Of a stretch of 64,000 nucleotides of DNA, positions 37,483 to 45,482 are shown one piece after another. Source of the DNA: Rhizobium lusitanum (GTDB taxonomy: Bacteria > Pseudomonadota > Alphaproteobacteria > Rhizobiales > Rhizobiaceae); the NCBI RefSeq assembly GCF_014189535.1, contig NZ_CP050308.1:2779001-2843000 (forward strand), read 5' to 3'. The translations under genes and the position numbers were made by a program. Each line of letters opens with the position of its first letter. Position 1 is the stretch's first letter. Below the pieces are notes generated by a model. The model ran no database searches. It saw only the letters and a list, made by a program, of their open reading frames with translations, and had not been told where the DNA came from.

Positions 37483-38082
37483 TTACTTGACCGAGCCGAC
37501 CAGAATGTCGCTGCCGTTCTCGATGGTGACCCAGCGGCCGGCATTGAAGCTCGCCTGGCGCTTCAGGTAGGAGTAGGGAGTCTTGTTCCAGACCTTCACC
37601 TCATCCTCAAGATTGTCGAGAATGTAGTCGCCCTGCTTGGTGCGTAGCGTCAGCACGGCATGGCCTTCGCCATCCGGCTTGCGAACGACAGTCATCAGGA
37701 GGTTGGCGGCGGAAATGCCCTTCTGCATCAGAACTCTGCGCTTTAGGAGCGCGAAATCCTCGCAGTCACCTGCAGTCTTCGGATATTCCCAATATTCTTC
37801 CTGGCCATAGACTTCCATGTCGGTGGCCGGCGTGATCGTCTTGTTGACGCGCAGGTTGACCTGGTTGACCAGTGCCCAGGTGTCGGCGTTGAGGTCGACC
37901 GGGCCGGCGTTGCGGGTCGGGCCACACTCGTCTGTGTGGCGCTCGCAGAATTCATAGTGTCCGATAGGCTGGGATGTGACGTTGCCGATAGCCATCGACG
38001 CGGTCTTCTGCGGGGCCGGCATGGCCGACGACGACATGGCAACTATAGCCGCAAAGGCAACGAATAGGCCCTTAATACGCAC
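37483..38082 (-). CDS. Periplasmic transglutaminase-like cysteine peptidase (BTLCP family)
   Basis: 199 residues from the GTG at 38082, where AAGGA lies eight bases upstream; the GTG two codons earlier is too close. Signal peptide (GLFVAFAAIVAMSSSAMPA). The triad is visible: Cys in KTAGDCEDFALLKR, His in GEGHAVLTLR and Asp in YILDNLEDEV, the pattern of bacterial transglutaminase-like cysteine peptidases (BTLCP, DUF920), which include LapG-like enzymes in other bacteria. In rhizobia most have no known substrate. A TTAA-N7-TTAAC motif lies 31-46 bases upstream, suggesting CtrA control. Single gene. Confidence 0.87.
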   Translation of the reverse strand: MRIKGLFVAFAAIVAMSSSAMPAPQKTASMAIGNVTSQPIGHYEFCERHTDECGPTRNAGPVDLNADTWALVNQVNLRVNKTITPATDMEVYGQEEYWEYPKTAGDCEDFALLKRRVLMQKGISAANLLMTVVRKPDGEGHAVLTLRTKQGDYILDNLEDEVKVWNKTPYSYLKRQASFNAGRWVTIENGSDILVGSVK

Positions 38083-38112
38083 GCCCACTATCCTTGTATC
38101 GTCCCTGCATTT

Positions 38113-38128
38113 GTTAACAAATTGTTAA
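38113..38128 (-). promoter_or_regulatory. CtrA-like box TTAA-N7-TTAAC upstream of the BTLCP gene
   Basis: Read on the minus strand the sequence is TTAA-CAATTTG-TTAAC, an exact match to the full CtrA consensus, ending 31 bases before the gene start. Further half-sites lie at 38158-38169 (TTAAGTGTTAAC) and near 38179. TTAA is uncommon in this GC-rich DNA, so clustering is notable, but binding is unproven. Confidence 0.5.
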
Positions 38129-38267
38129 TGTAGGGGGTGCGTGAAGTCAATCGTTACTTAAGTGTTAACGCCAGAACCAGGCCATATGGTTAATTTCAGC
38201 ACAATCAAAGAGATAGTCGCCACAATTGAATACCTCTTCTGATTAGCTGTTGCCACGCGAATGCGGC

Positions 38268-38295
38268 CCGGCGAGCAGCTTGCTCGCCGGTTTTT
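38268..38295 (+). terminator. Orphan plus-strand terminator, possible end of an sRNA
   Basis: A perfect 10-bp stem CCGGCGAGCA / TGCTCGCCGG with loop GCT followed by TTTTT. Both flanking genes are on the minus strand and the U-run is only on the plus strand, so no annotated gene needs it. The 150-180 bases before it have no open reading frame and could encode a small RNA ending here. Confidence 0.75.
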
Positions 38296-38316
38296 ATCCG
38301 ATCTATCTATCTGTTT

Positions 38317-39129
38317 TTATGGAAGGTTATGCAGCGCCAGCGTCTCTGCCGCGACCAGCATGCGCTCGATATCCTGCGGTCGGGACAGGCGGTGATCGCC
38401 GTCGCGCACAAGTGTTAACACCACATCGTCGGCTGGCAGGTGCTCGACCAGTTTTAACGAATGCGCAAAGGGCACGTCCTCGTCCTGCATGCCCTGCAGG
38501 ATATGGACCGGGCAGCCGGTCTCGACGATGCCGGTCAAAACACGATTAGCGCGGCCATCCTCAATGAGGGCGCGGGTGAAGATGTTTGGCTCGGAACTAT
38601 ACTCCGAGGGCTCCTCGAAATAGCCGCGTTCGGCCAGCGATCTGCGCTCGGTGTCGGAAAGGTTCGGCTCAATGAGGTCGATAGTGAAGTCCGGGGCGGG
38701 GGCGATCAGCACCAGGCCGTGGATGACGGGCGTCTTCTTTTGCTTGCGCAGCTCTTGGATCAGCCGGAGCGCGATCCAGCCGCCCATCGACGAGCCGACG
38801 AGGACGATGCGCTTCGGCTTGGCATGGTCGATGACGGCCAGTGCCTCCTCCAGCCAGCGCGAGATCGTGCCGTCCGTGAACTTGCCGCCCGATTGGCCGT
38901 GGCCCGAATAGTCGAAGCGGATGCAGCCGAGCCCCAGCCGCTCTGCCAGCGCGTCCAGTTCCAGCGCCTTGGTGCCACCCATGTCGGAACGATAGCCGGA
39001 GAGCCAGACGAAGGTGGCACCCTTCACGCCCTTCTTGCTCGCGCGCTGCTGTATGGCGATCTGCCGCTGATCGTCGCCGGCGCCAACGGAAAGGAAGGTG
39101 GGTTCAAGGCTGGCTAGTGCTTCGGACAT
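38317..39129 (-). CDS. Alpha/beta hydrolase (serine esterase-like)
   Basis: 270 residues from the ATG at 39129 (GGGAG eight bases upstream). Alpha/beta-hydrolase hallmarks: oxyanion region FVWLSGYRSDMGG, nucleophile elbow VLVGSSMGGWIAL with the Ser, catalytic Asp in LQGMQDEDVPFAHS and His in VRDGDHRLSRP. No signal peptide. Resembles the group of bacterial esterases/lysophospholipase-like (BAAT-like) hydrolases related to YfhR/PHA-type; the substrate is unknown. Divergent from infC (about 280 bp between starts). Confidence 0.88.
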   Translation of the reverse strand: MSEALASLEPTFLSVGAGDDQRQIAIQQRASKKGVKGATFVWLSGYRSDMGGTKALELDALAERLGLGCIRFDYSGHGQSGGKFTDGTISRWLEEALAVIDHAKPKRIVLVGSSMGGWIALRLIQELRKQKKTPVIHGLVLIAPAPDFTIDLIEPNLSDTERRSLAERGYFEEPSEYSSEPNIFTRALIEDGRANRVLTGIVETGCPVHILQGMQDEDVPFAHSLKLVEHLPADDVVLTLVRDGDHRLSRPQDIERMLVAAETLALHNLP

Positions 39130-39407
39130 CAAGAAACTCCCGGAATTTTCCGCTCTTTAAAGCAGATTCGCGCGCATGTGACCCCAAAAAATCTCTCGAT
39201 TTTTGCAAGCATCCTGTGCTATTCGAGCTTATTACTGTGTCCTTTGCGCATCTTGAGACTGTGCGACGTAGTAATGACGCGCGGGAGGTGATTTTTTCCT
39301 GGCGCCATGCTATTGACTTCAACACAGCTTTTACGACATTTCCGTCAGTTGCGCCGACGGGAGCGAGAAGCTGCAGCTATCCGTAACAATTCGTGGAGAA
39401 TACGACC

Positions 39408-39944
39408 ATTCGCAGACCCTTTAAAACCGATGCGCCCGTGAAGGATGGGCCGCGTTCCAACAGGGAAATTCGCGTTTCCAAAGTTCAGCTTATTGCTGCT
39501 GACGGCCAGAATTTGGGCGTCGTCCCGACTGACGAGGCATTGAAAATGGCGGAGGAGGCCGGTCTCGATCTCGTTGAGATTTCCCCCAATGCTGAAGCAC
39601 CTGTGTGCAAGATCCTCGATCTGGGCAAGCTGAAATACGCCAACCAGAAGAAGGCCGCCGAGGCACGCAAGAAGCAGAAGATTGTCGAAGTCAAAGAAAT
39701 CAAGATGCGCCCGAACATCGACACCCATGACTATGAGGTGAAGATGAAGGCGATCGGACGTTTCTTTGAAGAAGGCGACAAGGTGAAGGTGACCTTGAAG
39801 TTCCGTGGCCGCGAAATGGCTCACCAGGAACTCGGCATGAAGCTTCTCCAGCAGGTCAAGGAAGATACGGTTGAGATCGCCAAGGTCGAAGCCGAGCCCA
39901 AGCTCGAAGGCCGTCAGATGATGATGGTGCTTGCGCCGAAGTAA
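39408..39944 (+). CDS. infC: Translation initiation factor IF-3, AUU start
   Basis: 178 residues. IF-3 binds the 30S subunit, blocks premature joining of 50S and checks the start codon. N-domain: [27 protein letters not shown]; linker rich in Lys; C-domain: [18 protein letters not shown] and MMMVLAPK at the end. The rhizobial protein normally begins (M)RRPFK. Here the codon in front of RRPFK is ATT (39408), with GGAG nine bases upstream, as in E. coli infC where the AUU start allows IF-3 to repress itself. A GTG at 39393 is in frame but overlaps that GGAG, so it is unlikely to be the start. Automatic annotations may show the longer form. Confidence 0.92.
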   Translation: MRRPFKTDAPVKDGPRSNREIRVSKVQLIAADGQNLGVVPTDEALKMAEEAGLDLVEISPNAEAPVCKILDLGKLKYANQKKAAEARKKQKIVEVKEIKMRPNIDTHDYEVKMKAIGRFFEEGDKVKVTLKFRGREMAHQELGMKLLQQVKEDTVEIAKVEAEPKLEGRQMMMVLAPK

Positions 39945-39968
39945 GCGCGAGCAGGTTCAAGAGGTCGG

Positions 39969-39991
39969 AGCCGTCCAAGGGGCGGCTTTTT
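39969..39991 (+). terminator. Terminator after infC
   Basis: Stem AGCCGTCC / GGGCGGCT (one G-U pair) with loop AAG and a run of five Ts, 25 bases after the stop. It separates infC from rpmI-rplT, which therefore needs its own promoter. Confidence 0.85.
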
Positions 39992-40052
39992 CCTTTTATG
40001 CCGCCAGGTTGATTGATGTCATCGATCTGCAAAGATTCACGCGTCCGGCCCG

Positions 40053-40081
40053 TTGCACTCTAAGGCAACTACGGTTATAAG
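40053..40081 (+). promoter_or_regulatory. Putative sigma-70 promoter of rpmI-rplT
   Basis: TTGCAC-N17-TATAAG, a fair match to the housekeeping promoter, about 180 bases upstream of rpmI and after the infC terminator. The start would lie near 40088, leaving a long leader. Confidence 0.4.
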
Positions 40082-40090
40082 CGCGCGTCC

Positions 40091-40122
40091 GAACTGACCG
40101 GCAGGGCATGCCGTGGCAGTTC
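40091..40122 (+). promoter_or_regulatory. Leader hairpin of the rpmI-rplT transcript
   Basis: GAACTG...CGGCA pairs with TGCCG...CAGTTC around the loop GGGCA, with a short internal bulge. It lies at the predicted 5' end of a ~170-nt leader. L20 autoregulation through leader structure is known in other bacteria; this could be a counterpart, but that is inference. Confidence 0.4.
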
Positions 40123-40263
40123 AGAATGCTGGTGGGATGGTTCGTCGCCGTATCCACCGTTCAACAACAAACGCTCCGGCAACCTTGTCGCAGCCCGGCC
40201 GAGCCGGATCTGTGGGAAGGGCTTTTAGCAAAGCGCGCCAGGAAGCATCGAAGGAGTAGCAAA

Positions 40264-40467
40264 ATGCCCAAGATGAAGACGAAGTCCTCAGCCAAGAAGC
40301 GGTTCAAGATCACCGCGACCGGCAAGGTCAAGGCCGCCGCTGCTGGCAAGCGCCACGGCATGATCAAGCGTAGCAACAAGTTCATTCGCGATGCCCGCGG
40401 CACCATGGTTCTCGCAGAGCCGGATGGTCGTAAGGTTATCAAGAATTACTTGCCGAACGGTCTCTAA
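40264..40467 (+). CDS. rpmI: 50S ribosomal protein L35
   Basis: 67 residues, [17 protein letters not shown] to NYLPNGL, the complete standard L35, very basic. The start has AAGGAG eight bases upstream; the open frame back to 40108 is leader DNA. Followed after 37 bp by rplT, as in nearly all bacteria. Part of the large ribosomal subunit. Confidence 0.97.
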   Translation: MPKMKTKSSAKKRFKITATGKVKAAAAGKRHGMIKRSNKFIRDARGTMVLAEPDGRKVIKNYLPNGL

Positions 40468-40504
40468 GACTATTCGTAACGCTATAGACTAAGGAGATCA
40501 TGAA

Positions 40505-40909
40505 ATGGCACGCGTAAAAAGAGGCGTAACCTCGCACGCCAAGCATAAGAAGGTTCTGAAGCAGGCTCGTGGATTCTACGGCCGCCGCAAGAACACCATC
40601 CGGACCGCCAAGGCCGCTGTCGATCGTTCCAAGCAGTACGCTTATCGCGACCGCAAGGTTAACAAGCGCAACTTCCGCGCCCTCTGGATCCAGCGTATCA
40701 ACGCTGCCGTCCGCGAACACGGCCTGACCTATGGCCGCTTCATCGACGGCCTGACCAAGGCTGGCATCGAAGTCGACCGTAAGGTTATGTCCGACATGGC
40801 GATCCATGAGCCGGATGCTTTCGGTGTGCTCGTCGCCGCCTCGAAGAAGGCTCTGGAATATCTCAAGGACGCCGGTACGAAGAACGAGTTTGAAGCAGCC
40901 GTTAACTAA
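40505..40909 (+). CDS. rplT: 50S ribosomal protein L20
   Basis: 134 residues, [20 protein letters not shown] to EFEAAVN, with a strong AAGGAGATC site. The protein is needed for early 50S assembly and, in other bacteria, represses its own operon. The normal L20 core (residues 1-118) is followed by a short alphaproteobacterial tail. Terminator at 40944. Confidence 0.97.
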   Translation: MARVKRGVTSHAKHKKVLKQARGFYGRRKNTIRTAKAAVDRSKQYAYRDRKVNKRNFRALWIQRINAAVREHGLTYGRFIDGLTKAGIEVDRKVMSDMAIHEPDAFGVLVAASKKALEYLKDAGTKNEFEAAVN

Positions 40910-40943
40910 CGCCGCTTCGCACGTCTTTCGTAAATTCATTATG

Positions 40944-40975
40944 AAACCCGCGCTGGCGAAACCGGCGCGGGTTTT
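40944..40975 (+). terminator. Terminator after rplT
   Basis: Stem ACCCGCGCTGG / CCGGCGCGGGT (one wobble pair) around loop CGAAA, with flanking AA/TTTT that extends the hairpin into a U-run. Ends the rpmI-rplT transcript 36 bases after the stop. Confidence 0.88.
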
Positions 40976-41062
40976 GTGTTTTGCAGCATACGCTTTTCCA
41001 TCGTGTCAGGCGGTCCTGTCGGGCGAGATCCCGGAAAACGGATCGTGTATCGGGCGGCAAGT

Positions 41063-41091
41063 GCCAAGGACGGCCTTCTTGGCGGGTTTTT
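41063..41091 (+). terminator. Second terminator-like hairpin, possible attenuator before pheS
   Basis: Stem GCCAAGGA / TTCTTGGC (one wobble) with loop CGGCC, then GGGTTTTT. It lies 85 bases beyond the strong rplT terminator and 148 bases before pheS. It may back up the first terminator or act as an attenuator in a pheST leader. No clear Phe-rich leader peptide like E. coli pheM is visible. Confidence 0.55.
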
Positions 41092-41238
41092 GTCATTTGC
41101 CCGGTTGATTGGCCGCTTGCACATGGGTAGTGATCTGCAGCGCCTCATCGTTGCCACAAGCTGTCTGATGCGGGCGTTCATCCATTATTCCGCGGACTGA
41201 GCGGCGTTCCAAGCCCGCCGCCCGCAAGGCAGGACCAG

Positions 41239-42321
41239 ATGACGGAACTCGTGACACTTGAAACCCAACTCATGGCCGAGGTGGCCGCGGCGACCGACGA
41301 GCAGTCGATCGAAGCCGTCAGGGTGGCCGCGCTCGGCAAGAAGGGCTCGGTTTCGGAACTGCTGAAGACGCTGGGCTCGATGTCGCCGGAAGAGCGGCAG
41401 ACACGGGGCGCTGCGATCAACGCGCTGAAGACCACCGTCACCGACGCCATCAACGCTCGCAAAGGCGCGTTGAAGGATGCCGCCATCGACGCGAAGCTGA
41501 AGGCGGAGACGGTGGACGTCAGCCTGCCGGTGCGTTCTTCCCCGGCTGAACGCGGTCGCATCCATCCGATCAGCCAGATCGTCGATGAGATCACGGCGAT
41601 CTTCGGCGACATGGGCTTCTCGATCGCCGAGGGTCCTGATGTCGAGACCGACTATTATAACTTCACGGCGCTGAATTTCCCCGAGGGACATCCGGCCCGC
41701 GAGATGCACGACACCTTCTTTTTCCAGCCGGACGAGAAGGGTGAGCGCAAGGTGCTGCGCACGCACACCTCGCCGGTGCAGATCCGCACCATGGAAGCGC
41801 AGAAGCCGCCGATCCGCATCATCATTCCCGGCAAGACCTATCGCCAGGACAGCGACGCCACGCACTCGCCGATGTTCCATCAGGTCGAGGGCCTGGTGAT
41901 CGACAAGACGGCGAATGTCGGCAATATCCGCTGGGTGCTGGAAGAATTCTGCAAGACCTTCTTCGAGGTCGACAATGTGACGATGCGATTCCGCCCGTCC
42001 TTCTTCCCCTTCACCGAGCCCTCCTTCGAGGTCGATATCCAGTGCGACCGCTCCGGCCCGAGCGTCAAGTTCGGCGAGGGCACCGACTGGATGGAAATCC
42101 TCGGCTGCGGCATGGTGCATCCGAACGTGCTGCGTCACGGCGGCCTCGATCCGGACGAATATCAGGGCTTTGCCTGGGGCATGGGCCTCGACCGCATCGC
42201 CATGCTGAAATACGGCATGCCGGACCTGCGCGACTTCTTCAACGCAGACGTCCGCTGGATGAACCACTACGGCTTCCGCCCGCTCGACATGCCGACGCTG
42301 TTCGGCGGCTTGAGCGCGTAA
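41239..42321 (+). CDS. pheS: Phenylalanyl-tRNA synthetase alpha subunit
   Basis: 360 residues. An N-terminal coiled coil (1-90) that contacts tRNA is followed by the class II catalytic core: motif 1 around [19 protein letters not shown], motif 2 [19 protein letters not shown] (in part FRxE-like region), and motif 3 [13 protein letters not shown]. It activates phenylalanine and, in an (alpha-beta)2 complex with PheT, charges tRNA-Phe. The ATG has AGGA eight bases upstream. 15 bp before pheT. Confidence 0.97.
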   Translation: MTELVTLETQLMAEVAAATDEQSIEAVRVAALGKKGSVSELLKTLGSMSPEERQTRGAAINALKTTVTDAINARKGALKDAAIDAKLKAETVDVSLPVRSSPAERGRIHPISQIVDEITAIFGDMGFSIAEGPDVETDYYNFTALNFPEGHPAREMHDTFFFQPDEKGERKVLRTHTSPVQIRTMEAQKPPIRIIIPGKTYRQDSDATHSPMFHQVEGLVIDKTANVGNIRWVLEEFCKTFFEVDNVTMRFRPSFFPFTEPSFEVDIQCDRSGPSVKFGEGTDWMEILGCGMVHPNVLRHGGLDPDEYQGFAWGMGLDRIAMLKYGMPDLRDFFNADVRWMNHYGFRPLDMPTLFGGLSA

Positions 42322-42336
42322 GCAAGGATCGATGAC

Positions 42337-44760
42337 ATGAAATTCACACTCTCCTGGCTGAAAGAGCACCTGGAAACAGACGCCACGCTCGACGAGATTT
42401 GCGCCCGCCTGACGATGATCGGGCTGGAGGTCGAAGACGTCGACGACAAGGCCGCCTTCAAGCCCTTCGTCATCGCCAAGATCCTGTCCGCCGAAAAGCA
42501 TCCGCAGGCCGATCGCCTGAAGGTGCTGACGGTCGATATCGGCGCCGGCAAACCCATCCAGGTCGTCTGCGGCGCACCGAATGCGCGTGCGGGCCTCGTC
42601 GGCGCTTTCGCGGCGCCCGGCACCTATGTTCCCGGCATCGACGTGACGCTGGCGGTCGGCAACATCCGTGGTGTCGAAAGCCACGGAATGATGTGCTCCG
42701 AAAAGGAGCTGGAAATCTCCGACAGCCATGACGGCATCATCGACTTGGCCGAAGATGCGCCTGTCGGCACCAGCTTTGCCACTTACGCAGGCCTCGACGA
42801 TCCGATGATCGAGATCAACCTGACGCCGAACCGTCCGGACTGCACCGGCGTCTATGGTATCGCTCGCGATCTCGCCGCCTCCGGTCTCGGCACCTTGAAG
42901 CCGCGCGCCGTTCCTTCCTTCGCTGTCGAAGGCGAGACGCCTGTGGACGTGAAGATCGAGCTCGATGATACCAGGCTCTGCCCCGGCTTTGCGCTTCGCC
43001 TCGTGCGCGGCGTCAAGAACGGCCCGAGCCCGAAATGGATGCAGCAGCGTCTGCTGGCGATCGGTCTTCGCCCGATCAGCGCACTGGTCGACATTACTAA
43101 CTACATGACCTTCGATCAGGGCCGGCCGATGCACGTCTTCGACGCCGCCAAGGTCAAGGGCAATCTCGTCGTTCGCCGCGCCAGGGATGGCGAGACTGTG
43201 CTGGCGCTCGATCAGCGCGAATACAAGCTCGGCCCGAACAATGTCGTCATCGCTGACGACAACGGCATCGAGTCGATCGGCGGCATCATGGGCGGCGAGC
43301 ATTCCGGCTGTGACGAGAACACCGTCGACGTGCTGATCGAATCCGCGCTGTGGGATCCGATGAACATCGCCAAGAGCGGCCGCGGCCTCGGTATCATCAC
43401 CGATGCCCGCTACCGTTTCGAACGCGGTATCGATCCGGAATATATGGTCCCTGGCCTGGAACGCACGACCGAGCTGGTGCTCGCCTGCTGCGGCGGCACC
43501 GCCGCCAAGGCCAAGGTCGAGGGATACAAGGGCTATGACGCCAAGATTGTCGATTTCCCCTTCTCCGAGGTCAAGCGCCTGACGGGTCTTGATGTCTCGA
43601 CGGAAGAGGGCAAGTCGATCCTGACGAAGCTCGGCTTCTCGGTTTCGGGTTCTGGCGAGCGCGTCTCCGTCGCCGTTCCGCCCTGGCGCCCGGATGTCGA
43701 TGGCAAGGCCGATCTGGTCGAAGAGATCATGCGTATCCACGGCGTCGACAACATCAAGCCGCAGCCGCTTAGCAGCCACGGCGCCGTCAACGGCAAGATC
43801 CTGACGACACTGCAGATCCGCACCCGCACCGCCAAGCGCGCGCTTGCCTCGCGCGGCATGCTGGAAGCCGTCACCTGGTCGTTCATCTCGGAAGATCAGG
43901 CCAAGCTTTTTGGCGGCGGCACCACGGCGCTGAAGCTTGCCAACCCGATTGCCGCCGACATGTCCGATATGCGCCCGTCGCTGTTGCCGGGCCTGCTTTC
44001 GGCCGCGCAGCGCAATGCCGACAAGGGTTATGGCGACGTCGCGATCTTCGAAGTCTCCGGCACCTATGAAAATGACCGGCCGGAAGGCCAGCGCCGCGTT
44101 GCCGGCGGCATCCGTCGCGGCACGGCGACGCTCGCCGGTTCCGGCCGCATGTGGTCGAACGCCGCCAAGGGCGGCGGCAAGCCGGTCGATGTCTTCGACG
44201 CCAAGGCCGATGCGCTGGCGGTGCTTGAAGCCTGTGGTCTGCCGATGGGCAATATCCAGATCGAGCAGGGCGGTCCCGCCTGGTATCATCCGGGCCGCTC
44301 CGGAACGATCAAGATGGGTCCGAAGGTCGTGCTCGGCTATTTCGGCGAATTCCATCCGAAGACGCTGGAAGCGCTTGACGTCACCGGCGCACTTGCTGGT
44401 TTCGAAGTCTACATCGACGCCATGCCGGAGCCGAAGAAGAAGGCGACGCGCACCAAGCCCGCGCTGGAGCTTTCGCCCTTCCAGGCCGTCAAGCGCGATT
44501 TCGCCTTCGTGGTCGACAAATCGGTGGAAGCCGGCGCCATCATCCGCGCCGCCACCGGCGCTGACCGCAAGCTGATCACCGGCGTCAATGTCTTCGATAT
44601 TTTCGAGGGCGCATCGCTCGGCGACGGCAAGAAGTCGATCGCCATCGAAGTCCAGATCCAGCCGGCCGAGCGTACGCTCACCGACGAGGATTTCGAAGCG
44701 CTGACGCAGAAGATCGTCGCCAATGTCACCAAGACGACGGGTGGTGTTTTGCGGGGGTAA
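42337..44760 (+). CDS. pheT: Phenylalanyl-tRNA synthetase beta subunit
   Basis: 807 residues. Order of domains: N-terminal strand [18 protein letters not shown] tRNA-binding domain (about 40-150; [25 protein letters not shown] in parts), B3/B4 editing domain (about 215-385; [15 protein letters not shown]), B5 (about 400-475), pseudo-catalytic domain ([13 protein letters not shown]), and FDX-ACB (about 715-806; [36 protein letters not shown]) that binds the tRNA anticodon. Co-transcribed with pheS. A 224-bp repeat starts right after the stop. Confidence 0.97.
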   Translation: MKFTLSWLKEHLETDATLDEICARLTMIGLEVEDVDDKAAFKPFVIAKILSAEKHPQADRLKVLTVDIGAGKPIQVVCGAPNARAGLVGAFAAPGTYVPGIDVTLAVGNIRGVESHGMMCSEKELEISDSHDGIIDLAEDAPVGTSFATYAGLDDPMIEINLTPNRPDCTGVYGIARDLAASGLGTLKPRAVPSFAVEGETPVDVKIELDDTRLCPGFALRLVRGVKNGPSPKWMQQRLLAIGLRPISALVDITNYMTFDQGRPMHVFDAAKVKGNLVVRRARDGETVLALDQREYKLGPNNVVIADDNGIESIGGIMGGEHSGCDENTVDVLIESALWDPMNIAKSGRGLGIITDARYRFERGIDPEYMVPGLERTTELVLACCGGTAAKAKVEGYKGYDAKIVDFPFSEVKRLTGLDVSTEEGKSILTKLGFSVSGSGERVSVAVPPWRPDVDGKADLVEEIMRIHGVDNIKPQPLSSHGAVNGKILTTLQIRTRTAKRALASRGMLEAVTWSFISEDQAKLFGGGTTALKLANPIAADMSDMRPSLLPGLLSAAQRNADKGYGDVAIFEVSGTYENDRPEGQRRVAGGIRRGTATLAGSGRMWSNAAKGGGKPVDVFDAKADALAVLEACGLPMGNIQIEQGGPAWYHPGRSGTIKMGPKVVLGYFGEFHPKTLEALDVTGALAGFEVYIDAMPEPKKKATRTKPALELSPFQAVKRDFAFVVDKSVEAGAIIRAATGADRKLITGVNVFDIFEGASLGDGKKSIAIEVQIQPAERTLTDEDFEALTQKIVANVTKTTGGVLRG

Positions 44761-44781
44761 GACGCCCTATCCGTGATTGTT

Positions 44782-45005
44782 GAGTTTGCGGAGGGTGCGG
44801 CACCCCCCTCTGTCACTGTCGTGACATCTCCCCCACAAGGGGGGAGATTGGTAACTCGCGGCGCGCTCTCGTCTCAAGCCGGCACCGTATCTGTTGAAAC
44901 CGAAGTCTCTGTTTTAACGAAGACGACCGGCAAACTCCCAACAATCTCCCCCCATGTGGGGGAGATGTCACGAAGTGACAGAGGGGGGTATCAGAGGCTC
45001 GGCAT
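44782..45005. repeat. ~223-bp composite palindromic repeat, copy 2 (inverted)
   Basis: Same element as at 35471-35693 but in the opposite orientation. Core runs from CACCCCCCTCTGTCAC to GTGACAGAGGGGGG, with a centre that, reverse complemented, shares GTTGGGAG, TAAAACA, TTTCA-CAGAT, TGCC-GCTTGAG-CGAGA and GCGAGTTACC with copy 1. Outer flanks GAGTTTGCGGAG and CGGCAT are shared too. It begins 21 bases after pheT, where its hairpins may end the pheST transcript. Confidence 0.85.
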
Positions 45006-45029
45006 AGAAGAGCGGCCTTGAGGCCAGCG

Positions 45030-45389
45030 CTACCGATGCAAATGATAGACCTTGTTGACGACACTCCAGCGCCCGTCGATCTTCAGCAGTGACAGATAGT
45101 CGGAAAAGCGCATGCCGGCGAATTCGTCGACGACCTTGACGTTCGCCGCATCCCCTTCAATGTCGATCAGTTCGATATCCATCAGCGGTATGGTGCCGGG
45201 CGGGGCGCTGCCTTCCTCGACGATGGCCGCGATGAATTCGTCGCGGGTCATCCACTCCACCGCGCCTTGATAATTGCCGATGATCGCCGCGCGTGGATGC
45301 AGCGCTTTGCGCAGCGCCGGCTCATTCGCGAATGCCATGCCATCGACATAGAGGTGAACAACCGCGCGGATTGCCTGCTCTTCCGACAT
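45030..45389 (-). CDS. NTF2-like (putative lumazine-binding type) small protein
   Basis: 119 residues from the ATG at 45389 with GAGGAA seven bases upstream; the frame to 45446 is not conserved. MSEEQAIRAVVHLYVDGMAFANEPALRKALHP in segments, WMTRDEFIAAI and FSDYLSLLKIDGRWSVVNKVYH form a typical NTF2-like/SnoaL-like fold used in small dimeric enzymes or carriers. Residues of an active site cannot be assigned. It lies between the repeat and pbpC, on the same strand as pbpC (93 bp gap). Confidence 0.78.
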   Translation of the reverse strand: MSEEQAIRAVVHLYVDGMAFANEPALRKALHPRAAIIGNYQGAVEWMTRDEFIAAIVEEGSAPPGTIPLMDIELIDIEGDAANVKVVDEFAGMRFSDYLSLLKIDGRWSVVNKVYHLHR

Positions 45390-45482
45390 CTCGTCATTCC
45401 TCGTTTGAGTATTTGATAAAGTAACACGAACGGGCCGGACTGGCAAAAAAGCGGCAGCACGATCTTGCTGAGCCCGCGTCTT

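Noticed and set aside
40976..41200. Leader peptide for pheST attenuation
   Set aside because: The frame starts at GTG without a site, has only two early Phe codons and runs through the hairpin for 74 codons, unlike short Phe-rich leaders.
41185..44355. Minus-strand open frame of over 1000 codons across pheS-pheT
   Set aside because: It is antisense to two well-conserved synthetase genes; its composition (His, Arg, Gly, Asp rich) is the usual antisense pattern of GC-rich codon use.
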